A DNA stretch of 64,000 bases. Source: Massilia eurypsychrophila (GTDB taxonomy: Bacteria; Pseudomonadota; Gammaproteobacteria; Burkholderiales; Burkholderiaceae_D). The notes under the pieces were generated by a model. It did no database searches. It saw only the letters and a list, made by a program, of their open reading frames with translations, and was not told where the DNA came from. Positions 57,150 to 64,000 of this stretch are shown in pieces. Positions within the stretch are counted from its first letter, which is position 1. Every line of letters starts with the position of its first letter. A program made the position numbers and the translations under genes. The stretch lies in the NCBI RefSeq assembly GCF_002760655.1, contig NZ_PDOC01000015.1, positions 1-64,000 of the forward strand. Direction: 5' to 3'.

Positions 57150-58211
57150 ATGCGCAACTTCGCTCCCGCCATCCTTGACCGCAAGATCCGCTTCGCCCTG
57201 GTCGGCTGCGGCCGCATCGCCAACAACCATTTCGCCGCCATCGCCCAGCACAAGGACCGCTGCGAGCTCGTCGGCGTGTGCGACATCGACCCGCGCCGCC
57301 GCGAGGAAGCGGCCGGCAACACCGACACCCGGCCGTACGCCACCCTGGCCGACATGCTGGCCAACTGCGAGGCCGACGCCTTCATCATCTGCACGCCGTC
57401 CGGCCTGCATCCGGAACAGGCGGTGCAGATTGCCCGCGCCGGGCGCCACGTGATCACCGAAAAGCCGATGGCCACCCGCTGGGAAGACGGCAAGCGCATG
57501 GTCGGCGCCTGCGACGCGGCCGGCGTGCGCATGTTCGTCGTCAAGCAGAACCGCCGCAACGCCACCTTGCAGCTGCTCAAGAGCGCGGTCGAGAAAAAGC
57601 GCTTCGGCCGCATCTACATGGTCAACCTGAACGTGTTCTGGACCCGCCCCGACGAGTACTACAACAGCGCCAGCTGGCGCGGCACCTGGGAATACGACGG
57701 CGGCGCCTTCATGAACCAGGCCAGCCACTACGTCGACCTGATCGACTGGATCATCGGCCCGGTGGAAAGCCTGCAGGCCTACACCGCCACCCTGGCGCGC
57801 GACATCGAGGTCGAGGACACGGGCGTGCTCAGCATCCGCTGGCGCAACGGCGCGCTCGGCTCGATGAACGTGACGATGCTGACCTACCCGCGCAACCTGG
57901 AAGGCTCGATCACCATCCTCGGCGAAACGGGCACCGTGAAAATCGGCGGCGTCGCCGTCAACGAGGTGCAGCAGTGGGAGTTCGCCAAGCCGGACCCGGA
58001 CGACCTGAAGGTGCAGGACGCCAGCTACCAGACCACGTCGGTGTACGGCTTCGGCCACCCGATGTACTACGACAACGTCATCAAGGTACTGCGCGGCGAG
58101 GCCGAGCCGGAAACGGACGGCCGCGAAGGACTCAAGTCGCTCGAAGTGCTGGTGGCGGCCTACATGTCGGCGCGCGACGGCAAGCGCGTGGCGCTGCCGC
58201 TGGAGTACTGA
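57150..58211 (+). CDS. wbpB: UDP-N-acetyl-2-amino-2-deoxy-glucuronate dehydrogenase (WbpB-like)
   Basis: Oxidoreductase giving the 3-keto intermediate for the WbpE aminotransferase. The GFO/IDH/MocA fold shows [17 protein letters not shown] (about 15-31), the [11 protein letters not shown] segment with the active-site Lys and [15 protein letters not shown] downstream. It is 353 residues long and the ribosome site GGAAGGAACC is strong. It lies 19 bases after the wbpA-like gene. Confidence 0.9.
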   Translation: MRNFAPAILDRKIRFALVGCGRIANNHFAAIAQHKDRCELVGVCDIDPRRREEAAGNTDTRPYATLADMLANCEADAFIICTPSGLHPEQAVQIARAGRHVITEKPMATRWEDGKRMVGACDAAGVRMFVVKQNRRNATLQLLKSAVEKKRFGRIYMVNLNVFWTRPDEYYNSASWRGTWEYDGGAFMNQASHYVDLIDWIIGPVESLQAYTATLARDIEVEDTGVLSIRWRNGALGSMNVTMLTYPRNLEGSITILGETGTVKIGGVAVNEVQQWEFAKPDPDDLKVQDASYQTTSVYGFGHPMYYDNVIKVLRGEAEPETDGREGLKSLEVLVAAYMSARDGKRVALPLEY

Positions 58212-58212
58212 A

Positions 58213-58821
58213 ATGACCCAGGCCATCCACCCCAGCGCGATCGTCGACGCCGGCGCCGTCCTCGGCAGCGGCACCCGGGTCTGGCATTTCGCCCACGTCT
58301 GCGCCGGCGCGCGCATCGGCGCGCGCTGCTCGCTCGGCCAGAACGTCTTCGTCGGCAACGACGTGCGCATCGGCGACAACGTCAAGATCCAGAACAACGT
58401 CTCCGTGTACGACGCCGTCACAATCGAGGATGACGTCTTCTGCGGCCCGAGCATGGTGTTTACCAACGTCTACAACCCGCGCGCGACGGTGGCGCGCAAG
58501 GATGAATACCGCCCGACGCTGGTGCGCCGCGGCGCCACCCTCGGCGCCAACTGCACCATCGTCTGCGGCGTGACGATCGGCAGCCATGCCTTTATCGGCG
58601 CCGGCGCCGTCGTCAACCGCGACGTGCCCGACTTTGCCCTGATGGCCGGGGTGCCGGCACGCCGGGTCGGCTGGATCAGCCGCTTCGGCGAACGGCTGGC
58701 GCTGCGCGAAGGCGGCCATGCGCGCTGCCCGCACACGGGCGAACTGTACACGCTGGAAGGCGGCGTCTGCCGTCTCGAGCAAGCCAGTGCGCCGGCCACG
58801 CGCGCGCTGGCGGCAAGCTGA
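58213..58821 (+). CDS. wbpD: UDP-3-amino-GlcNAcA N-acetyltransferase (WbpD-like)
   Basis: Acetylates the 3-amino group to give UDP-GlcNAc(3NAc)A. The 202-residue left-handed beta-helix shows the hexapeptide repeats [46 protein letters not shown] and [16 protein letters not shown]. The NVYNPRA stretch is typical of WbpD. It begins 1 base after wbpB ends. Its C-terminal [15 protein letters not shown] is cysteine-bearing, as in close homologues. Confidence 0.9.
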   Translation: MTQAIHPSAIVDAGAVLGSGTRVWHFAHVCAGARIGARCSLGQNVFVGNDVRIGDNVKIQNNVSVYDAVTIEDDVFCGPSMVFTNVYNPRATVARKDEYRPTLVRRGATLGANCTIVCGVTIGSHAFIGAGAVVNRDVPDFALMAGVPARRVGWISRFGERLALREGGHARCPHTGELYTLEGGVCRLEQASAPATRALAAS

Positions 58822-58864
58822 ATCAACCCCGGCCGGCCAGGCCAGATGAACTATTAGGATAGCC

Positions 58865-60001
58865 ATGGAATTTATCGACCTCAAAGCGCAATACCAGGCC
58901 TCCCGCGAGCTGATCAACGGCCGCATCCAGGCCGTGCTCGACCACGGGCAATACATCATGGGCCCCGAAGTGGCCGAACTGGAAGGCCGGCTGGCCGCCT
59001 ACACCGGCGCCGCCCACTGCATCACGGTTGCCTCCGGCACGGAAGCGCTGATCATCTCGCTGATGGCGCTCGGCATCGCCCCCGGCGACGAAGTGATCAC
59101 GACGCCGTTCTCGTTCATCGCCACCGCCGAGGCCATCGTGCTGCTCGGCGCAAAGCCGGTGTTCGCCGACATCGACGTTGCCACCTGCAACCTCGATCCG
59201 ACCCTGATCGAGGCGAAAATCACGCCGCGTACCAAGGCGATCATGCCGGTGTCGCTGTACGGCCAGGCCGCCGACATGGTCGCCATCAACGCCATTGCCA
59301 CGCGCCACAAGCTGCCGGTCATCGAAGACGCCGCGCAAAGCTTCGGCTCGGTGTACCGCGGCAAGCGCAGCTGCAACCTGTCGACCATCGGCTGCACCAG
59401 CTTCTTTCCCAGCAAGCCGCTTGGCTGCTACGGCGACGGCGGCGCCATCTTCACCAGCGACGACGAGCTGGCCCAGGCGATGCGCGAGATCCGCGTGCAC
59501 GGCCAGTCGCGCCGCTACGTGCATACCCGCATCGGCGTTGGCGGGCGCATGGACACGCTGCAATGCGCGATCGTGCTGGCCAAGCTCGAACGCTTCGAGT
59601 GGGAACTGGTGCAGCGCAATCAGGTGGCCGCCGCCTACGACGCGCTGCTGTCCGGACGCTGCGGCCTGGTGTCGCGCCGGCGCGACCGCAGCAGCGCCTT
59701 TGCCCAGTACACCGTGGTGCTCGAACAGCGCGAACGGGTGCAGGCGGCGCTGCACGCGGCGCACATTCCCACCGCGGTGCACTACCCGGTACCGATGCAC
59801 CTGCAGCCGGCCTACGCCCACCTGTGCGCGGCCGACCAGTGTCCGGTCGCCGAGCGGATGGCGGCGCGCGTGATGAGCCTGCCGATGGGACCTTACCTGT
59901 CGCAGCTCGACGTGCGCGAAGTCGCCGCCACCTTGCTCAAGGAGGTCGACGGCATCGAAGAAGAAGCGGCCCACCGCATCCCGGCCGCCAACGCAGCATG
60001 A
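58865..60001 (+). CDS. wbpE: UDP-3-keto-GlcNAcA aminotransferase (WbpE-like)
   Basis: PLP-dependent DegT/DnrJ/EryC1 enzyme that aminates C3 with glutamate. The 378-residue protein starts MEFIDLKAQY, with TVASGTEALIISL, PVIEDAAQSFGS, then the PLP-binding Lys in SFFPSKPLGCYGDGGA (about 183). C-terminal HYPVPMHLQPAY completes the fold. It pairs with WbpB, which recycles the cofactor in the known pathway. Its stop overlaps the next gene by 4 bases. Confidence 0.9.
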   Translation: MEFIDLKAQYQASRELINGRIQAVLDHGQYIMGPEVAELEGRLAAYTGAAHCITVASGTEALIISLMALGIAPGDEVITTPFSFIATAEAIVLLGAKPVFADIDVATCNLDPTLIEAKITPRTKAIMPVSLYGQAADMVAINAIATRHKLPVIEDAAQSFGSVYRGKRSCNLSTIGCTSFFPSKPLGCYGDGGAIFTSDDELAQAMREIRVHGQSRRYVHTRIGVGGRMDTLQCAIVLAKLERFEWELVQRNQVAAAYDALLSGRCGLVSRRRDRSSAFAQYTVVLEQRERVQAALHAAHIPTAVHYPVPMHLQPAYAHLCAADQCPVAERMAARVMSLPMGPYLSQLDVREVAATLLKEVDGIEEEAAHRIPAANAA

Positions 60002-61149
60002 GCGACGGAAGCGTCTCGATGTGCAGGATTGCCCACCTGACCTCGGTGCACCGGCGTAACGACACGCGCATCTTCCTGAAGCAGTGTCGCACGCTTGCCG
60101 CGCACGGCTACGCGGTGACGCTGGTCGTAGCCGACGGCCAGGGCGACGCCTTTCGCGATGGCGTCGCCATCGTCGATGTCGGCAGCAGCGCCGGCCGCCT
60201 GCAGCGCATGGTCGGCACCACCGCCCGCGTGTTCGCCCGCGCCGTCGCGCTCGACGCCGATGTCTATCACCTGCACGATCCGGAACTGATTCCGGCCGGA
60301 CTGCGCCTGAAGCGGCTCGGCAAGACGGTCATCTTCGACGCGCACGAGGATGTCTCGGCCCAGCTGCTCTCCAAGCCTTACCTCGGCCCGCTGTCGCGGC
60401 GCGCGCTGTCGACGGCGTTCGGGCTGTACCAGCGTTTCGCCTGCGCCCGCTTCGACGGCATCGTTGCGGCCACCCCGCTGATCCGCGACAAGTTCCTGCC
60501 CATCAATGCCTGCACTGTCGAAGTGGCCAACTATCCGATGCCGGCCGAGTTCGACGCCACCGCGCGCTGGGCCGACAAGGCCGACGAAGTGTGCTACGTC
60601 GGCGGCATCGAGGCGATCCGCGGCATCCGTGAACTGGTGCGCGCCTGCGCGTTGCTGCATTCGCCGGCGCGGCTGTCGCTGGCCGGCCAGTTTTCCGAGC
60701 CGGCGCTGGAAGCGGAGGTGCGCAGCTACCCCGGCTGGCAGCGCGTCGACGCCCATGGCATGCTCGAGCGCGCCGGCGTGCGCCAGGTGATGACGCGGGC
60801 CATCGCCGGCCTGGTCACCTTGCACCCGGTGGTCAACTATCTCGACTCCATGCCGGTCAAGATGTTCGAGTACATGGCGTCGGGCATTCCGGTGATTGCC
60901 TCGCGCTTCCCGCTGTTTCGCGATATCGTCGAAGGCGCCCGCTGCGGCCTGTGCGTCGATCCGAACGACCCGCGCGAAATCGCCGCCGCCATCGATTTTC
61001 TGATGGCCAATCCAGGCATCGCACGAACGATGGGCGCGAACGGGCGCAAAGCGGTGCTGGAGAAATACAACTGGCCGGCACAAGCGGCCAGGCTGACCGA
61101 TTTTTACGGAGCAATCACCCATGCCAAACAAACTGTCGCGCCTTGTTGA
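59998..61149 (+). CDS. Glycosyltransferase family 4-like
   Basis: A 383-residue protein, start 59998 fixed by the ATGA overlap with wbpE. GT-B fold: an N-terminal Rossmann domain (AHLTSVHRRNDTRIFLKQ, YHLHDPELIPAGL, VIFDAHEDVSAQL) and a C-terminal donor domain (YVGGIEAIRGIRELV, PVKMFEYMASGIPVIASRF with the nucleotide-binding Glu). Retaining GT4-type transfer of a sugar from a nucleotide donor to a lipid-linked glycan is likely. The donor may be the ManNAc(3NAc)A made by its neighbours, but this is inference. Confidence 0.88.
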   Translation: MSDGSVSMCRIAHLTSVHRRNDTRIFLKQCRTLAAHGYAVTLVVADGQGDAFRDGVAIVDVGSSAGRLQRMVGTTARVFARAVALDADVYHLHDPELIPAGLRLKRLGKTVIFDAHEDVSAQLLSKPYLGPLSRRALSTAFGLYQRFACARFDGIVAATPLIRDKFLPINACTVEVANYPMPAEFDATARWADKADEVCYVGGIEAIRGIRELVRACALLHSPARLSLAGQFSEPALEAEVRSYPGWQRVDAHGMLERAGVRQVMTRAIAGLVTLHPVVNYLDSMPVKMFEYMASGIPVIASRFPLFRDIVEGARCGLCVDPNDPREIAAAIDFLMANPGIARTMGANGRKAVLEKYNWPAQAARLTDFYGAITHAKQTVAPC

Positions 61150-61816
61150 TTTGTGCAGGTCCATTGCCCGCATGCCGGTGGCGCGGATGGAATTTCGGCG
61201 CGAATTGAACCCGCCGCATGTCGAGCGCATCTATCGTCATTTCACCAAGCGCCACCCGAAATACAAGATCATCCCGAACAAGTCGCTCGGCGCCGCGCTG
61301 GTCGACCTGTCGCTGTACCGTAGCCGCGACCATTACCTCGATACCTTCAAGGGGCGCAACTCGGCCGCACAGCACGCCCGCAAGGCCAAGAGCAAGGGCT
61401 ACATCATCGTCGAGATCGACCGCAACCGCTTCATCGATGAAATCCATGAAATCAACACTTCGGTCGAGCTCCGGCAGGGACAGAAAATGGACCCGGGCTA
61501 TCTGCAAAAGCAGACCTATTACAACGCCGAGAAAAACTTCAAGTACTACGGTGCCCTCAGCGCCACCGGCAAGCTGATGGCCTACGGCGAACTTGGCTTC
61601 TACGGCAACTTCGCTTCCTTTAACCGCATCATCGGCGTACGCAACAACGACGGCATCATGCACCTGCTGATGACCGAAATCATCGGCGGCCTGATCGACG
61701 ACGGCGGCTTCAACTACCTGATGTACGACACCTACTTCGGTGCCAGCCCTGGTCTGCAAACGTTCAAGACCATGCTCGGCTTCGTCCCACATCGTGCCAA
61801 ATACACCCTGCAATGA
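61121..61816 (+). CDS. GNAT/FemAB-like acyltransferase, unknown substrate
   Basis: A 231-residue protein overlapping the glycosyltransferase by 29 bases. Segments such as KGYIIVEIDRNRFIDEIHEINTS, MAYGELGFYGNFASFNRI and HLLMTEIIGG resemble GNAT/FemAB-fold acyltransferases (the fold also transfers aminoacyl groups). No conserved acetyl-CoA motif is certain. It is probably a tailoring enzyme for the polysaccharide, coupled to the deacetylase that follows. Confidence 0.65.
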   Translation: MPNKLSRLVDLCRSIARMPVARMEFRRELNPPHVERIYRHFTKRHPKYKIIPNKSLGAALVDLSLYRSRDHYLDTFKGRNSAAQHARKAKSKGYIIVEIDRNRFIDEIHEINTSVELRQGQKMDPGYLQKQTYYNAEKNFKYYGALSATGKLMAYGELGFYGNFASFNRIIGVRNNDGIMHLLMTEIIGGLIDDGGFNYLMYDTYFGASPGLQTFKTMLGFVPHRAKYTLQ

Positions 61817-62592
61817 AAACTTTCTCGAACCGGCTGTACAGCGACTACCTGATGCCCTCGCGCATGACCACGCACGAGGACCTGATCCGCGCGGCCCAGG
61901 TCGCCGGCTACACGCAAACGTCGGTGCGCGACTTCGTCGCCACCTTGCGCGGCGGCCGCGATCCGCAGCATAAGGTACTGATCCACCGCCACGACATCGA
62001 CACCGACCTGCGCACGGCCAGGAAGCTGTTCGATCTGGAGAAAAAATACCATATCCAGTCGAGCTTCTACTTCCGTCTGTCGACGATGGACATCCGCCTG
62101 ATGCGCGAGATCGAAGAGTACGGCAGCGAGGCCAGCTACCACTACGAGGAACTGGCGACCTTTGCCAAGCGCAACAAGATCAAGGACCGCGCCGACATCC
62201 AGCGCCGCATGCCGGAGATCCGCGACGAATTCGTCCGCAATTTCGAGTGGATCGAACAGCGCCTGGGCCGCAAGCTGACGACCGTCGCCAGCCACGGCGA
62301 CTTCGCCAACCGCCAGCTCAAGCTCAACAACACCGAAGTGCTGGCCGATCAGGCCTTGCGCGCGCGCTGCGGCATCGAATGCGAAACCTACGACCAGATC
62401 CTGACCGACCACACCGACATCTATATATCGGACCGTCCGCCGCCGCAGTACTACCATCCGGTGACGCCGATCGATGCGCTGCGGCGCCATCGCCGCATCT
62501 ATCTGCTGACCCATCCGCGCCAGTGCGAAACCAACTGGAGCGCCAATACCAAGGACAACCTGCACCGCTTTTATGAAGGCCTGACATGGTAA
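61813..62592 (+). CDS. Polysaccharide deacetylase-like (NodB-fold) protein
   Basis: A 259-residue protein, coupled by ATGA to the previous gene. The metal-binding HRHDIDTDL motif (about 58-66) and SHGDFANRQL downstream fit the divergent NodB-type hydrolases found in polysaccharide loci. The full set of classic carbohydrate esterase motifs is not all clear. Removal of an N- or O-acetyl group from a sugar residue is likely. Confidence 0.75.
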   Translation: MKTFSNRLYSDYLMPSRMTTHEDLIRAAQVAGYTQTSVRDFVATLRGGRDPQHKVLIHRHDIDTDLRTARKLFDLEKKYHIQSSFYFRLSTMDIRLMREIEEYGSEASYHYEELATFAKRNKIKDRADIQRRMPEIRDEFVRNFEWIEQRLGRKLTTVASHGDFANRQLKLNNTEVLADQALRARCGIECETYDQILTDHTDIYISDRPPPQYYHPVTPIDALRRHRRIYLLTHPRQCETNWSANTKDNLHRFYEGLTW

Positions 62593-63701
62593 TGACTCGA
62601 AAGAAAATCGTCACCGTCATCGGCGCGCGCCCCCAGTTCATCAAGGCCAGCGCGGTGTCGGCAATCATCGCCGCCTCGGGCGCGCTCGACGAAGTCGTCG
62701 TCCATACCGGCCAGCACTTCGACGCCAACATGTCCGACGTGTTCTTCGCCGAACTGGGCATGGCCGCGCCGGCCCACCACTGCGACGTCCACGGCGGCGG
62801 CCACGGCGACATGACCGGACGCATGCTGATCGAGATCGAAAAAGTGCTGCTGGCCGAGCGACCGGACGCGGTGATGGTGTACGGCGACACCAATTCAACC
62901 TTGGCCGGCGCGCTGGCGGCCATCAAGCTGCATGTTCCGGTCGCCCACGTCGAAGCCGGCATGCGCTCGTTCAACATGGATTCGCCGGAAGAGATCAACC
63001 GCTTGCTGACCGACCGGGTCGCGCAATGGCTGTTCACCCCGAACCAGGCGTCCGGCGCCCACCTGCTGCGCGAAGGCACCGCTCCGGCCAGGATTCACCA
63101 GGTCGGCGACGTGATGTATGACGTTGCGTTGCTGCATGGTTCACGGGTCGGTGCGCAAGGCGGCATGCTGGGACAACTCGGCGCCGCGTTCGGCATCGAG
63201 CCGGGCAAATATGTGCTGGCAACGATCCATCGGGCCGAGAACACCGACCATCCGGCGCGGCTGACGGCCATCGTCGACGCGCTCGCCGCGCTGGCGAAGG
63301 ACATTCCGGTGGTGTTGCCGCTGCACCCGCGCACCCGCGGCGTGCTGGCGCGCGAAGGCAAGCTCGCCGCACTGGAGCGGGCGGTGGTGCTGGTCGAGCC
63401 GCTCGGCTACCTCGACATGGTGCAAATGGAAAAGCACGCCGCGCTGATCGCCACCGATTCCGGCGGGGTGCAGAAGGAAGCCTTCTTCTACCGCGTGCCG
63501 TGCGTGACCTTGCGCGACGAAACCGAGTGGGGCGAACTGGTCGAGGCCGGATGGAACCGGGTGGCGCCGCCGCGGGACGCGACGGACCTGCTCGCTGCCC
63601 TGCGCGCCAGCCTCGGCACCGCCGGCAAGGAGGTGGCGCCGTACGGCGACGGCGAAGCGGCGGCGCGCATCGTGCAACGCCTGGTGGCCGACCTGGCGTG
63701 A
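62586..63701 (+). CDS. wbpI: UDP-N-acetylglucosamine 2-epimerase family (WbpI-like)
   Basis: The non-hydrolysing 2-epimerase fold: IVTVIGARPQFIKASAV, VVHTGQHFDANMSD, VYGDTNSTLAGAL, HVEAGMRSFN, then TIHRAENTD and ATDSGGVQKEAFF. In a locus with WbpA, B, E and D the product is most likely UDP-2,3-diacetamido-2,3-dideoxy-glucuronate 2-epimerase, giving UDP-ManNAc(3NAc)A; WecB (UDP-ManNAc) is the alternative. The protein is 371 residues long. The start at 62586 has GAAGG 6 bases upstream; 62592 is another choice. Confidence 0.85.
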   Translation: MVMTRKKIVTVIGARPQFIKASAVSAIIAASGALDEVVVHTGQHFDANMSDVFFAELGMAAPAHHCDVHGGGHGDMTGRMLIEIEKVLLAERPDAVMVYGDTNSTLAGALAAIKLHVPVAHVEAGMRSFNMDSPEEINRLLTDRVAQWLFTPNQASGAHLLREGTAPARIHQVGDVMYDVALLHGSRVGAQGGMLGQLGAAFGIEPGKYVLATIHRAENTDHPARLTAIVDALAALAKDIPVVLPLHPRTRGVLAREGKLAALERAVVLVEPLGYLDMVQMEKHAALIATDSGGVQKEAFFYRVPCVTLRDETEWGELVEAGWNRVAPPRDATDLLAALRASLGTAGKEVAPYGDGEAAARIVQRLVADLA

Positions 63702-63836
63702 CGGGGTCGGCGTTGTGCTATATCAAGCTGCGCCGGCAGCGCGCGGCGGCCCTTATCGGCCATCAAGCGCGCGTCGCACTTTGCAGACTAGCCTGTAAAG
63801 CGGCTTTTTCCCTGAAACAATTTTCCCGGTGCTGAG

Positions 63837-64000
63837 ATGAACACAGACTTCACATTCTGGGGGCACAACTGCTTCCTCGTCGAAACCGACAGCGAGGCCT
63901 TGCTGATCGATCCATGGCTGAACGACAGCGGCGCCTTCTTCGGCAGCTGGCATCAGTGGCCGCCGAACGGCCACCTGCGCGAGGCGGTGCGCAAGCGCTG
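63837..64000 (+). CDS. Metallo-beta-lactamase-fold protein, N-terminal part (cut by the window edge)
   Basis: It starts MNTDFTFWGHNCFLVETDSE and continues LLIDPWLNDSGAFFGSWHQW. FWGHNCFL and LIDPWL are the opening strands of a metallo-beta-lactamase (UlaG/RomA-like) fold; the zinc-binding motif lies beyond the window. Such proteins occur in several surface-glycan loci, where their role is unclear. Confidence 0.7.
   Translation, partial: MNTDFTFWGHNCFLVETDSEALLIDPWLNDSGAFFGSWHQWPPNGHLREAVRKR

Overview
By eye this is a high-GC window (roughly 65% G+C) of a betaproteobacterial chromosome. The most likely source is Burkholderiales, family Oxalobacteraceae (Massilia, Duganella or Janthinobacterium relatives). 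That is inferred from gene content and from the order cysS, DNA glycosylase, accA, tilS, lysC, tRNA-Ser. No rRNA, CRISPR array, prophage or plasmid origin was seen. Coding density is high, and many neighbours overlap by 4 bases (ATGA).

Layout. (1) 1-8548 is a housekeeping block. The left edge holds the 5' end of a group II intron, sitting directly behind the terminator of tRNA-Ser(GCU). lysC, tilS, accA, an AlkA-like glycosylase and cysS follow on the minus strand, then ppiA, ppiB and lpxH on the plus strand. (2) 8549-12443 is a ferric iron ABC importer (fbpA, fbpB, fbpC), with a Fur-box-like site in front of fbpA and another in the fbpB/fbpC divergent gap. (3) 12444-15792 is a YtrA-type GntR regulator with an ABC ATPase and two paralogous permeases. 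(4) 15798-24387 holds yceH, cysE, rlmB, rnr, two identical tRNA-Leu(CAG) genes, a small HMA protein, a PAS-GAF histidine kinase, a small secreted protein and a phasin.

(5) 24472-39583 is a type VI secretion locus: lipoprotein, tssB, tssC, hcp, tssE, a small accessory gene, tssH and tssA in one minus operon; tssL alone on the plus strand; then an OmpA-like lipoprotein gene, tagF, tssM and a tagX-like peptidase gene on the minus strand. tssF, tssG, tssJ, tssK and vgrG are not in the window, so the apparatus must be completed elsewhere or the locus is partial. (6) 39643-44417 contains a Pro/Ala-rich single-pass protein, then a two-gene operon of a FAN1-like VRR-NUC nuclease and an XPD/DinG-like iron-sulfur helicase with an N-terminal nuclease-like region. 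A near-consensus LexA box lies directly upstream. I consider this the most interesting system here: a probable SOS-induced, Fanconi-like crosslink-repair pair.

(7) 44421-47292 is an envelope-sensing module: two small membrane proteins (one LiaF-like), a LytS-type histidine kinase and a LytTR response regulator. (8) 47438-53151 has two very small genes, a TonB-dependent receptor, a DUF1460-type lipoprotein and a GH19 lysozyme/chitinase gene broken by a frameshift. (9) 53152-64000 is a surface-polysaccharide locus behind an AT-rich leader: a WbpM/PglF-type dehydratase, then WbpA, WbpB, WbpD and WbpE homologues, a glycosyltransferase, a GNAT/FemAB-like transferase, a NodB-like deacetylase, a WbpI/WecB-type 2-epimerase, and the start of a metallo-beta-lactamase-fold gene cut by the window edge. 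WbpA, B, E, D and I together predict UDP-ManNAc(3NAc)A synthesis.

Two near-identical long palindromes (15798-15859 and 48166-48226), plus a shorter related one at 24406-24426, point to a dispersed repeat family.
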